Origin: JBEEJL01 sp049698095
Lineage (GTDB): Bacteria; Pseudomonadota; Gammaproteobacteria; Burkholderiales; JBEEJL01
Reading direction: 5' to 3'
Length of the DNA stretch: 10,914 nt
NCBI GenBank assembly: GCA_049698095.1
Contig: JBAVXA010000219.1
Coordinates: 1 to 10,914, forward strand
The stretch's first letter is position 1. Every line of letters begins with the position of its first letter. Positions 1-7,400 of the stretch are shown in pieces. Below the pieces are notes generated by a model. That model saw only the letters and a list, made by a program, of their open reading frames with translations, was not told the origin of the DNA and did not search any database. The translations under genes and the position numbers were made by a program.

Positions 1-692
1 GCGCCAATGCCGTAGGCATAAAACGTCAGCGGCCGCGTCGCGGTCAGGCGCGGGTCGAGTTGGCGCAAGCTGCCTGCCGCTGCATTGCGCGGATTGACAA
101 ATATTTTTTCACCCAACTCTTCCTGCCGCTTGTTCATGGCGAGAAAATCTTTTTTCAGCATCAACACTTCGCCGCGCACTTCCAGCAACGTTGGGATTTT
201 TTCTCCCCTGAGTTGAAGCGGGATGGCACGTATGGTCTTCAGGTTGACAGTGACATCCTCCCCGGTGTAGCCGTCGCCACGCGTTGCTCCGAGCGTGAGC
301 AGGCCCTTTTGGTAATGCAGGCTGATCGCAAGGCCGTCGAACTTGGGTTCGCAGGCATACTCAATGTCATTCGCATCTAAACCCTCCCTTACGCGCTCGT
401 CGAAAGCGACGATATCCAGTTCGGCAAAAGCGTTGTCGAGGGACAGCATCGGCACCCGATGCGTCACGCTGCCAAATTCCTTCAGCGGCGCGGCGCCGAC
501 ACGTTGCGTTGGGGAGTCAGGGGTAATGAGCTCGGGGTGTTGCGCTTCAAGCGATTGCAGCTGGCGGAATATACCGTCATATTCCGAGTCGGAAATCGAG
601 GGATTATCCTGCGCATAATAACGGTAGTTGGCGTCTTCGATGGCCGCGCGCAACGCCGCAGCATGATCGCGGAGAGATTGGGAGGCCGCCAT
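1..692 (-). CDS. ligA: NAD+-dependent DNA ligase LigA, N-terminal part (3' end cut by window edge)
   Basis: LigA seals nicks in DNA during replication and repair, using NAD+ as adenylate donor. The visible 230 codons cover the N-terminal Ia domain and most of the adenylation domain. Near residues 22-40 is the NAD+-binding helix pattern (NYRYY, then ISDSEYDG), close to Y-Y-x-x-D-x-P-x-x-S-D-x-E-Y-D of the family. EPKFDG at about 115-120 contains the catalytic lysine (about Lys117) that is adenylated. TRGDG, GEDVT, EVRGE and FVNPRNAAAGSLRQLD follow in the usual order. The oligonucleotide-binding, zinc-finger, helix-hairpin-helix and BRCT parts lie outside the window. The ATG at 690-692 is 9 bases after the zipA stop, so the gene is probably translated from the smc-zipA-ligA transcript. 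The ribosome site is poor (purine-light sequence before the ATG), which fits translational coupling. The reading frame is open to base 1. Confidence 0.97.
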   Translation of the reverse strand, partial: MAASQSLRDHAAALRAAIEDANYRYYAQDNPSISDSEYDGIFRQLQSLEAQHPELITPDSPTQRVGAAPLKEFGSVTHRVPMLSLDNAFAELDIVAFDERVREGLDANDIEYACEPKFDGLAISLHYQKGLLTLGATRGDGYTGEDVTVNLKTIRAIPLQLRGEKIPTLLEVRGEVLMLKKDFLAMNKRQEELGEKIFVNPRNAAAGSLRQLDPRLTATRPLTFYAYGIG

Positions 693-701
693 GCCGCCGT
701 T

Positions 702-1943
702 TCAAGAGAACAGGCGCTGGGCCAAACGGCTGCCGGCCGCTATGCCACGCTCGCTCATGCGACGCGATATTTCGGCCAATTGCATGCGGATCGCATCCGC
801 CCCGGTATTGGTCAGCGGTTTGCGCGCGTCGTCTACCACCTCGCCGCCTAGCCCCTCAGCCAGCGTACGCGCCAACTGCATCATTTGCTGAAACACTTTG
901 GTTCCGTCCGCAACGCGCGGCACATCGAGCAGGATGGTAAGCCCCTGTGTCGTCAGGTTCTTGATCTGCTCCGGAGTAAACGCACGCGGCTCCAGGTTCG
1001 CCAGGATAAATTGCACTTCCCCGCGTTCATTGGCGCTGAGGAATACGCCGCTGTCGGGATCCAGCTTCAATCCGGCGGCTTCGCACAATGCGCGCACCTT
1101 GGTGCCTTGGAAAGCGACCCCGCTACGCGACACCACGTTAACACCGATTTCTACGTCAACCGCCGCGGCAAACTGGTCGATCTCCTGCGCGCGCCGGGTC
1201 GCTGCGTCCAGCGCCTCAACCTGGCACACGCCGTTTGCGCTCGCGGCGAATTCCTGTAACAGCTTGATGAATTGACCGATGAAAACTTCATCAATCGCGC
1301 CCTTGCGGTCGGCCAGTTGAAGACCGGCCTTGATTTCCTTGTATCGAGGCACGTCGGTATGCAACGCACCCCACGAACCGTTTTGCAGACCCTCCCAATA
1401 GACCGGCTTGCCGAACGTGCGGCTCTTGGCGAGGGCATCCATCAACATTCTCGGCGGCACCGAGTCGTTCGCCATAATGACGGCTACCAGATCGATCCTG
1501 TCGTCAATATTCAGGCCGGCAGGCTGCACCATCGCTGGCTGGGGCTTGGGTATCGGGGTTTGCGCCGGCTCAGCCGGTACCGCTTTTACGTCAGACACGG
1601 CGGCAAGCGAACCGGTTGTCACCGTGACACCTGGAGCAGCGCGCAACGCTGCTGATTCAGGCGAAAAATCATACCGTGGTTTATGCGCCGACTCGCCGTC
1701 GCTGTCGTCCATCGATGTATCGCTGAACGACGGTTCGCTGAAGGACGGTTCGATGCGCTGGTCCATCCCGGCAGGTCGCGCATTGAGCAGCGCGTTTGCT
1801 TCCAGCAATGCGTCGTCATGCTGGCCGCTGAAACTTTTTTCCGCTTGCCTGCGCGCGCGACTTTCCTGCACATAGTTGTAACCCAGCACCGCCGCAATAA
1901 CCGCTGCACCGGCAATCATCAAGCCGATCTGAAAATCCGTCAT
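702..1943 (-). CDS. zipA: Cell division protein ZipA (FtsZ membrane tether)
   Basis: This 413-residue protein has the ZipA layout: a single N-terminal membrane helix (about residues 5-21, small and aliphatic), a charged RARRQ stretch, then a long low-complexity linker rich in Ser, Pro and Ala (about 35-145), and a C-terminal globular domain (about 264-398). The C-terminal part carries the ZipA pattern of the FtsZ-binding domain: F-T-P-E then LTTQGLTILLDVP and GGEVVDDARKPLT, which resembles FTTPGVTIFMQVP and GGVVLDDQRRMMT of E. coli ZipA (recalled from memory). A second conserved-looking stretch (about 148-235) lies between linker and FtsZ-binding domain. Its start overlaps the smc stop as ATGA, with a strong ribosome site inside the smc end. 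In the family ZipA tethers the FtsZ ring to the inner membrane. Its place between smc and ligA is the usual betaproteobacterial arrangement and supports the name over a generic ZipA-C-domain label. Confidence 0.9.
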   Translation of the reverse strand: MTDFQIGLMIAGAAVIAAVLGYNYVQESRARRQAEKSFSGQHDDALLEANALLNARPAGMDQRIEPSFSEPSFSDTSMDDSDGESAHKPRYDFSPESAALRAAPGVTVTTGSLAAVSDVKAVPAEPAQTPIPKPQPAMVQPAGLNIDDRIDLVAVIMANDSVPPRMLMDALAKSRTFGKPVYWEGLQNGSWGALHTDVPRYKEIKAGLQLADRKGAIDEVFIGQFIKLLQEFAASANGVCQVEALDAATRRAQEIDQFAAAVDVEIGVNVVSRSGVAFQGTKVRALCEAAGLKLDPDSGVFLSANERGEVQFILANLEPRAFTPEQIKNLTTQGLTILLDVPRVADGTKVFQQMMQLARTLAEGLGGEVVDDARKPLTNTGADAIRMQLAEISRRMSERGIAAGSRLAQRLFS

Positions 1944-4900
1944 GCCGCGACCTCCTCTCGCATTTTCATCGCCGAATCCAGATCCACCGTGACCACCCTG
2001 GATACGCCGCGTTCCTGCATGGTGATTCCGACAAGCTGGTTGGCCATTTCCATAGTGATCTTATTGTGGCTGATGTACAGGAATTGCGTCTGGTCGGACA
2101 TTTTTTTCACTAATTCACAAAAACGTTCGGTGTTGGCGTCGTCCAGCGGCGCATCGACCTCGTCCAGCAGGCAGAACGGCGCGGGATTAAGCTGGAATAA
2201 CGCAAACACCAACGATACGGCGGTCAATGCCTTTTCGCCTCCGGAAAGCAAATGGATCGAACTGGGTTTTTTACCCGGCGGCTGCGCCAGCACCTGCAAT
2301 CCCGCGTCGAGTATTTCCTCGCCGGTGAGCTGCAGGCGCGCGTTGCCACCGCCAAACAGGGTCGGAAACATTTCGCTGAAATTCTTATTCACCTGGTCGA
2401 ACGTGGCTTGCAGCAATTCCCGTGTTTCGCGGTCGATCCGCTTGATCGCGTCTTCCAGTGTCGCGACTGCTTCGTTCAGATCGGCGCTTTGTGCGTCGAG
2501 GAATGCCTTGCGCGCACGCGCCTCTTCCAGCTCGGCCAGTGCAGCCAGGTTGACTGCGCCCAGGGCAGTGATGTCTTCCTGCAATTTGTTGATTTCGTCC
2601 TGCAGCGCACTGGTTTTTTTCTTTTCCAGCAGCGCAGCGAGGTCGTCCAGATTCGCATTGTTTTCGGTAAGTTGCAATAGAAACTGCTCGGCCGTCAAGC
2701 GCGCTTCCTGTTCCTTCATACGAACGTCAGTAATCTTTTCGCGTAGCGGTTCGTGCGCCTGTTCGGCCGAGACACGCTGTTCTTCGGCATCGCGCAGTTT
2801 TTGCGTCAGCGCCTCCTGCTCCAGCCGCACAGTGCCAAGAGATTTTTCGCATTCATTTCGGCGCGCCAGCGCTGACTGCAACTGTTGCGACAGCGGCGCT
2901 TCATGCACGCCGCTGAGTTCGGCTTGCAAACCGTTCTGGTGGGTGGCCAAATCGGCGAGGCGCGTGACCACAGTCGACGCCAGATGCTCAAATGCCTGAA
3001 TCTTGTCGCGGCAGGTGGATTCAAAGAATTTCGCTTCCTGCGCGGCACGTTCAGCCTGCTGCACAGTTTCGCGGTATTTGTTGAGCGCGGTTTCGGCTGC
3101 CTGCCGTTCCCGCTGGATGTTGTCAAATTTTTCCTGCAAGTTTCCGATATGATCGGCACCACTGCCAAGTTTCTCCTGCGCTTCTTTCAGCACCGCCTCT
3201 TCGGCCTCCTGCTGTTTTCTAATTTCCGCCAATTCGGTATCGATTTGACCGCGACGCGATGCAACGCGATCAGCAGCCTGGGAAAGCTTCAGGCTTTCCA
3301 TTTGCGTCGCGTGACTGCGCGCCTGCAACGCCGCCAAATTGTTGCGCAACGCCTGCATCTGCGCTTGCGACTGCTGTAATTGCTCGTCCAGTTTCGTCTG
3401 GGCCGTCTTCAGCGCAGTCACGTTGTCCTGATGCGCAGGTACGCTGGCTTTTAACTGGTCGATGTCGCGCTGGCGCGCAAGCACGCCGTGGAGTTCCGAC
3501 TGTGGGCCGTGAAAGATCACGCCGTGCCGACTGAACACATGGCCTTCGCGACTTACCAGCAGAGCGCCCACAGGCAAGTTGCGCGCAAGGGCGATACCCT
3601 GCAAACGATCTTCGACAACGTACACCTGCGACAACACTTCCTGCAAAAATCCGCGCGCGCCGTTATTTTGCAGCTTCACCATGCCTGACAACGGCTTTAG
3701 ATCTGCGTGATCTGCGGTTGGCTGATTTCCATCGCCGTCAACGTAAACAGCGACATTTCCCGGCGGCGGCTCATGCAGCAGGGCTGAGGCGCGCTCCATT
3801 CCGGCGATGCGAATCGCGTTGAGTTGGGTACCCAGGGCACCTTCAAGCGCGTCTTCCCAACCCTTGTCTATGCTGACCTGCTGCCATAGCCGCGCGTTCG
3901 AGCCAAGCTGGTGACGTTCGATCCAGTCCTGCAATTTCTGGTTGTTGTCGAGTTTGCTCTGCTGCGCCTGCAAGGTATGCAGCTGCGCTTCCTCACGTGC
4001 GAGCAGAGCAAGCATTTCCTGCAGGCGTGCGGTGCCGTCGCTTTTCTGTTTTTCAAGGTCCGGCAGGGCCTTATCCAGGCTCTCAAGCACGCCTTTTTCC
4101 TGCACCAGCTGTTGTTCCAACTCGGCCAGCGTCTGCTTATGCAGCGCCAGCGCCTCCGTATCCGGCGCGACCAGGCCCTCGAGTTCCTGCGCCAGCTTAT
4201 CCGCGCGTTGTTCCAACTGCGAGACCAGTTTCATCGCGTGCGATTCTCGCGTTTCGGCGACGCTTTGCTCCTGTTCGGCCTGGGACAGTTCTTTTTGCGC
4301 GGCGGCGACCTTTTCGGCAAATTGCTGGTAATGCGCTTCGGCGTCGGGCAGTTTCTGCCGGATAGTTTCAACGTCGGCCAGACGCGTGGCGGCAAGTCGA
4401 ATGGCGCTACCGAGTTTGCCTTGCCATTGCGTGGCCTCGATCGACGCAGTCTCTTTTTGCAAACCGATATCGGCAATTTGACGCACGATGCTGGCCAGCT
4501 GGTTTTCTACGCGGCGGCGGGTATCGGTGAGATGCTGTAACTCCTGCTCGACTCGGGCGACTTCAGCGTTAGCGGCATACAGATCGCCTTGTACCGCATG
4601 CAGTTTGTCTCCCGCCGCATAATGCTCCTGGCGCGCGCTTTCCAGCCTGCTTTCCCATTCACGCAGGTTCGCCGTTTGCGCTTCCAGTTGCGTGGTGAGT
4701 TTCTCGATTTCCCGGCTGAACCGGTCTCGGCTGTTGTCGGCGTCGCGCTTTTTCGCGAACGCCAATAAATTCTGCGATGTCGACAGCTCAAGTTGCAACG
4801 CCTTGTACTGTTCGGCAATTTGCGCTTGGTTTTCTAATTTATTGATTTTATTGATTAATTCGTTAACAATATCCTGCACACGGGCAAGGTTTTCGCGCGT

Positions 4901-5458
4901 GTCCTGCAACCGGTTTTCAGTTTCTTTGCGCCGCTCCTTATATTTCGATACGCCGGCGGCTTCCTCAAGGAATACGCGTAACTCTTCCGGCTTGGATTCA
5001 ATGACGCGCGAAATCATTCCCTGCTCGATAATGGCGTAAGCGCGCGGACCGAGGCCAGTGCCGAGAAAAATATCCTGCACATCGCGACGGCGCACGTGCT
5101 GATTGTTGACGTGGTAAGTCGAAGTACCGTCGCGCGTGAGGACGCGCTTGACGGAAATTTCGGCATATTGCTGCCACTGGCCGCTGGCGCGGCCGAGACT
5201 GTTATCGAATACCAATTCCACTGACGCGCGGCCCACCGGCTTGCGTTCGGATGAACCGTTAAAAATCACGTCCTGCATTGTTTCGCCACGCAAATGCTTG
5301 GCCGACGATTCGCCCAGTACCCAGCGCACAGCATCAATCACGTTGGATTTGCCGCAACCGTTAGGGCCGACCACGCCGACCAATTGCCCCGGCACGGAAA
5401 TAGTGGTGGCATCGACGAAAGATTTAAAGCCGGCAAGTTTGATTTGATTGAGACGCAC
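1940..5458 (-). CDS. smc: Chromosome segregation ATPase SMC
   Basis: This 1172-residue protein is a full-length bacterial condensin SMC. The N-terminal head has the Walker A motif GPNGCGKS (31-38), and a Q-loop region follows near 140-150 (YAIIEQGMIS). Long coiled coils rich in Glu, Gln, Ala and Leu run from about 170 to 505. A non-coil hinge lies at about 510-655 (ending GHVFSRHGVIFHG). The returning coiled coil runs to about 1010. The C-terminal head has the ABC signature LSGGEKALTA (from 1071), Walker B FCLLDE (about 1095-1100) and the switch region with YISHNK. SMC dimers with ScpA/ScpB bind and extrude DNA loops to keep the chromosome organised. The start codon is GTG at 5456-5458, with AAGG nine bases upstream. 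It is the first gene of the smc-zipA-ligA operon. scpA and scpB are not in the window, as is common because they lie elsewhere. Confidence 0.98.
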   Translation of the reverse strand: MRLNQIKLAGFKSFVDATTISVPGQLVGVVGPNGCGKSNVIDAVRWVLGESSAKHLRGETMQDVIFNGSSERKPVGRASVELVFDNSLGRASGQWQQYAEISVKRVLTRDGTSTYHVNNQHVRRRDVQDIFLGTGLGPRAYAIIEQGMISRVIESKPEELRVFLEEAAGVSKYKERRKETENRLQDTRENLARVQDIVNELINKINKLENQAQIAEQYKALQLELSTSQNLLAFAKKRDADNSRDRFSREIEKLTTQLEAQTANLREWESRLESARQEHYAAGDKLHAVQGDLYAANAEVARVEQELQHLTDTRRRVENQLASIVRQIADIGLQKETASIEATQWQGKLGSAIRLAATRLADVETIRQKLPDAEAHYQQFAEKVAAAQKELSQAEQEQSVAETRESHAMKLVSQLEQRADKLAQELEGLVAPDTEALALHKQTLAELEQQLVQEKGVLESLDKALPDLEKQKSDGTARLQEMLALLAREEAQLHTLQAQQSKLDNNQKLQDWIERHQLGSNARLWQQVSIDKGWEDALEGALGTQLNAIRIAGMERASALLHEPPPGNVAVYVDGDGNQPTADHADLKPLSGMVKLQNNGARGFLQEVLSQVYVVEDRLQGIALARNLPVGALLVSREGHVFSRHGVIFHGPQSELHGVLARQRDIDQLKASVPAHQDNVTALKTAQTKLDEQLQQSQAQMQALRNNLAALQARSHATQMESLKLSQAADRVASRRGQIDTELAEIRKQQEAEEAVLKEAQEKLGSGADHIGNLQEKFDNIQRERQAAETALNKYRETVQQAERAAQEAKFFESTCRDKIQAFEHLASTVVTRLADLATHQNGLQAELSGVHEAPLSQQLQSALARRNECEKSLGTVRLEQEALTQKLRDAEEQRVSAEQAHEPLREKITDVRMKEQEARLTAEQFLLQLTENNANLDDLAALLEKKKTSALQDEINKLQEDITALGAVNLAALAELEEARARKAFLDAQSADLNEAVATLEDAIKRIDRETRELLQATFDQVNKNFSEMFPTLFGGGNARLQLTGEEILDAGLQVLAQPPGKKPSSIHLLSGGEKALTAVSLVFALFQLNPAPFCLLDEVDAPLDDANTERFCELVKKMSDQTQFLYISHNKITMEMANQLVGITMQERGVSRVVTVDLDSAMKMREEVAA
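1950..1957 (-). promoter_or_regulatory. Strong ribosome binding site for zipA inside the smc end
   Basis: On the minus strand the sequence reads GAGGAGGT, then six bases, then the zipA ATG at 1943. This is nearly the full anti-Shine-Dalgarno complement and it lies within the last codons of smc. It lets zipA be translated at its own rate as well as by coupling through the ATGA overlap, and it decides the zipA start. Confidence 0.8.
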
Positions 5459-5509
5459 TTTGTGTTGCCTTGATTGCGTTCAGGCCCGACGATCGAGGGG
5501 TGAACAGTG

Positions 5510-5538
5510 TTGAGTGAATCCGGTAAGATGGCTATTTT
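5510..5538 (+). promoter_or_regulatory. Candidate sigma-70 promoter for queF
   Basis: TTGAGT (5510-5515), a 17-base spacer and TATTTT (5533-5538) give four of six matches in each box. Transcription would begin near 5545. A competing match is TGAACA (5501-5506), 17 bases, TAAGAT (5524-5529), so the exact start is uncertain. No preQ1-type riboswitch fold is visible in the short leader. Confidence 0.35.
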
Positions 5539-5561
5539 ACCCGAATTGAATGAGTCGCCAA
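5534..5561 (-). promoter_or_regulatory. Candidate sigma-70 promoter for smc-zipA-ligA
   Basis: On the minus strand TTGGCG (5556-5561) is followed after 16 bases by TAAAAT (5534-5539), four and five matches to the -35 and -10 consensus. A transcript would start near 5527 and leave a leader of about 70 bases before the GTG of smc. The call rests on sequence match only. It overlaps the proposed queF promoter and the first bases of queF. Confidence 0.45.
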
Positions 5562-5564
5562 GAA

Positions 5565-5984
5565 ATGACTTCCAAACCTACAAAGCAACTTGAAACGTTT
5601 GTCAACCCTGCCCCGCAGCGCGATTTCCATATCCATATGGAAATCCCTGAATTTACATGCCTTTGTCCGAAAACCGGACAACCGGATTTTGCCGTGATTT
5701 ATCTCGATTACGTCCCGGACGAAGTATGCGTGGAATTGAAAAGCCTGAAACTCTATATGTGGAGTTATCGCAACGAAGGCGCGTTTCACGAAGCCGTGAC
5801 GAACAAAATCCTCGATGATTTGGTCAACGCGACCAAGCCGCGCTTCATGCGCATCACGGCAAAATGGTATGTACGCGGCGGCGTTTTCACCAACGTCATC
5901 GCCGAACAACGCAAAAAAGGCTGGAAGCCTGCCCCCGCGGTGGATCTGCAATCGTTCGAATCGCAATCAAATACACGCGGATAA
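5565..5984 (+). CDS. queF: NADPH-dependent 7-cyano-7-deazaguanine reductase QueF (short form)
   Basis: QueF reduces the nitrile of preQ0 to the aminomethyl group of preQ1, using two NADPH, in cytosolic biosynthesis of the tRNA nucleoside queuosine. The 139-residue length fits the single-domain type I enzyme. FTCLCPKTGQPDF contains the nucleophilic cysteine (Cys34 in this numbering) and the Asp seven residues later (Asp41), the same spacing as Cys55 and Asp62 in the Bacillus enzyme. The family signature ELKSLKLY (57-64) binds NADPH. NEGAFHE follows, with the His-Glu pair (75-76) that holds the substrate. An in-frame ATG at 5550 would add MSRQE. I prefer 5565 because MTSKPTK then leads directly into the conserved QLETFxNPAPQRDF segment and because the likely transcription start lies close to 5550. 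Neither start has a good ribosome site. No other queuosine gene is nearby. Confidence 0.95.
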   Translation: MTSKPTKQLETFVNPAPQRDFHIHMEIPEFTCLCPKTGQPDFAVIYLDYVPDEVCVELKSLKLYMWSYRNEGAFHEAVTNKILDDLVNATKPRFMRITAKWYVRGGVFTNVIAEQRKKGWKPAPAVDLQSFESQSNTRG

Positions 5985-6091
5985 CGCAATCACGGTGTTC
6001 GTGGACCCGAACGGGCTTCAATACCCCCCAGCTCTTTTATAACTGTTGGATTATATTAAATAATTTTTGCGTATGACCTGAGTTGCGTATC

Positions 6092-6107
6092 GGCGTTGGC
6101 AAACGCC
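6092..6107. repeat. Small inverted repeat between convergent queF and Gfa-type gene
   Basis: GGCGTT, a four-base GGCA loop and AACGCC form a perfect six-pair hairpin in the 187-base gap between two converging genes. It could slow transcription from either side, but no run of T follows it on either strand, so it is not a clear intrinsic terminator. An 8-base direct repeat TTGCGTAT (6067-6074 and 6083-6090) lies beside it with no obvious role. The rest of the gap is AT-rich near 6040-6068 and holds no convincing gene. Confidence 0.3.
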
Positions 6108-6171
6108 CAAGGCATGACCGCAAATACTCAAGCTGCACAGAGGCAGCGGTAAAGGCAATCGGCACTGGCAA

Positions 6172-6645
6172 CTAGTTCCTGCGCCCGCGCTCTGGAGCTG
6201 GCGGCGTGTTGTCGCCGTAAGCTCGTTTCCAGCGCGCGTTGATTTTTTCGTTATTATCAATCGAGTCTTCGCGCAACCCATCGGGCGTGTGAAACGAAGC
6301 AACGCGATACTCAACGGCAAAATGGCTCACCGGGGTCATGCGCTCGGGATGGTCGAGGCTGCCCACAGATAAGTCCATGCGTTCCGAATCGTGAAATTCA
6401 AACGACAACGGCGTACCGCAATTGGCGCAAAATCCTCGCTGCGCGATCTTTGACGATTGAAAATATTTCGGCGCCCGCGTTGTCCACTTTACGGCTGCTT
6501 TGGGCAAATTGAAAAACGTCGCAAAAATATTGCCGAACGAGCGCTGGCACATACGGCAATGGCAATAGTAAGCCTCGGTATTTTCCACCGTCGCCTCATA
6601 ACGCACGGCGCCGCATAGACATCCACCCCTCAACGCATCAGCCAT
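6172..6645 (-). CDS. GFA family zinc-binding protein (CENP-V/GFA domain)
   Basis: The 157-residue product matches the glutathione-dependent formaldehyde-activating enzyme (Gfa/CENP-V) fold. It carries the seven family zinc cysteines: CLC (residues 9 and 11), CHCRMC (28, 30, 33) and CANC (73, 76), followed by GTPL. The Gly-Gly-Cys-x-Cys-Gly-x-V-R-Y start is typical. The founding Paracoccus enzyme was reported to help glutathione react with formaldehyde, but most members have no known substrate, so no reaction is assigned. The ATG at 6643-6645 is chosen because GGGAG lies six to seven bases upstream and the family's N terminus begins here. The frame is open further upstream to 6732, but those residues do not look like the family. 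No adhC-type formaldehyde dehydrogenase gene is adjacent. It is probably a soluble cytoplasmic protein, transcribed alone and divergently from the next gene. Confidence 0.88.
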   Translation of the reverse strand: MADALRGGCLCGAVRYEATVENTEAYYCHCRMCQRSFGNIFATFFNLPKAAVKWTTRAPKYFQSSKIAQRGFCANCGTPLSFEFHDSERMDLSVGSLDHPERMTPVSHFAVEYRVASFHTPDGLREDSIDNNEKINARWKRAYGDNTPPAPERGRRN

Positions 6646-6721
6646 GATGTTCTCCCATTTCGACATATTATTATTTTGTTCCGCGAACCGATTCCGCGCA
6701 ATGCCCTTGGAAAACATGTTC

Positions 6722-6750
6722 GAGACAAGCAAAAGTTTCTGCAGTAAAAT
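6722..6750 (+). promoter_or_regulatory. Candidate promoter for the secreted small protein
   Basis: GAGACA (6722-6727), a 17-base spacer and TAAAAT (6745-6750) give four and five matches to the sigma-70 boxes. The transcript would begin near 6757, about 48 bases before the ATG at 6805. This is a sequence match only. The 159-base divergent gap also holds a TTCCGCG direct repeat (near 6690-6710) on the Gfa-gene side. Confidence 0.4.
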
Positions 6751-6804
6751 CCACCTGCTGATAACTTCAGGCGTGATACAAATTCAATCGACAAGAGGAC
6801 AATC

Positions 6805-7311
6805 ATGAAAAATAAATTCTTCACTTCGCTAGCGCTAGCTGCGGCAAGCACCGTTCTATCGACCGGAATCGCAATTTCGCAAACCCAGGACAAGCCTGCG
6901 GCCGCGCAAATGCAAGAGGCGCCAATCGTCGAAACTGCGCCGGCCACGCGCACAAAAGTCGGCGCATCATTCGTCAGCGGCGGCATCGGCGCGGCGGAAA
7001 AAGAAGGGATGCGTGCCATTGCCAAGGATTACAACTTCAAATTGGCATTTATGACCGCCGGCGCCGCCGGCAAACCGCTCGGCAACGTCAAGTTGAAGGT
7101 GCTGAATGCGAAGAACGGCAAGGTCGTCTTGAGCGGCACGTCTGACGGCGCATGCATTTTTTCCAACCTGCCGAAGGGAAGCTATCGTGTGCTGACAGAA
7201 CGTAACGGCGTGAAAATGGATAGGACCGTAAAAGTTACCAGCAAAAACGCACCGGGGACGATTTTCTATTCCGGCGCGGACAAGAAGAAAAACAAAAGCG
7301 GGTGTTGGTAA
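6805..7311 (+). CDS. Secreted protein with one carboxypeptidase-regulatory-like domain
   Basis: The 168-residue product begins with a Sec signal peptide: a Lys-containing n-region, a hydrophobic Ala/Leu core (about 8-22) and a cleavage site after AIS (about 23-25). A Pro/Ala/Gln-rich spacer follows (about 28-50), then SGGIGAAEKEGM and a single small beta-sandwich (about 76-145). The strand pattern YNFKLAF, then a Pro-Leu-Gly-Asn-Val-x-Leu-x-Val strand, SDGACIFSNLPKGSYRV and an R-T-V-x-V strand is that of carboxypeptidase-regulatory-like (transthyretin-like) domains. Two cysteines in the mature part (117 and 167) could pair. It is probably periplasmic and its partner is unknown. AGAGGA five bases before the ATG is a good ribosome site. 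The gene stands alone. Such small proteins occur in betaproteobacteria, but I know of no function for them. Confidence 0.8.
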   Translation: MKNKFFTSLALAAASTVLSTGIAISQTQDKPAAAQMQEAPIVETAPATRTKVGASFVSGGIGAAEKEGMRAIAKDYNFKLAFMTAGAAGKPLGNVKLKVLNAKNGKVVLSGTSDGACIFSNLPKGSYRVLTERNGVKMDRTVKVTSKNAPGTIFYSGADKKKNKSGCW

Positions 7312-7376
7312 AGATTTATTGCTCGGTAATCAGTACATTAAAGAGTGTATCGAACTATGAGTTTTCGTTGATCAGG

Positions 7377-7391
7377 CCTCGGTAGCCGAGG
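7377..7391. terminator. Possible bidirectional terminator hairpin
   Basis: CCTCGG, TAG and CCGAGG form a perfect six-pair hairpin in the 89-base gap between the converging secreted-protein gene and the lipoprotein gene. On the plus strand a run of seven T (7405-7411) follows, but only after 13 bases, and it is part of the neighbouring coding region. The structure is suitable for ending transcription from both sides, but it is not a textbook intrinsic terminator. Confidence 0.35.
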
Positions 7392-7400
7392 ATCATACAT

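Noticed and set aside
60..851. Several short plus-strand frames over ligA and the end of zipA
   Set aside because: They are antisense to well-supported genes and have no family features or ribosome sites.
1683..2999. Long plus-strand open frame of 438 codons opposite smc and the start of zipA
   Set aside because: It is rich in Ser, Arg, Cys and Ala with no recognisable domain, typical of the antisense of a coiled-coil gene. The minus-strand smc and zipA explain these bases fully.
5528..5593. Small plus-strand open frame of about 21 codons overlapping the queF start in another frame
   Set aside because: It lies over the predicted -10 box of queF, so it would not be transcribed in full, and it has no ribosome site or recognisable peptide.
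6003..6025. CCCGAACGGG element after queF as a terminator or part of a tRNA
   Set aside because: The stem has only four pairs with a two-base loop, no T run follows directly, and no cloverleaf can be drawn around it.
6646..6732. N-terminal extension of the Gfa-type protein to an ATG at 6732
   Set aside because: The added 29 residues have no family similarity and the good GGGAG ribosome site lies directly before 6645.
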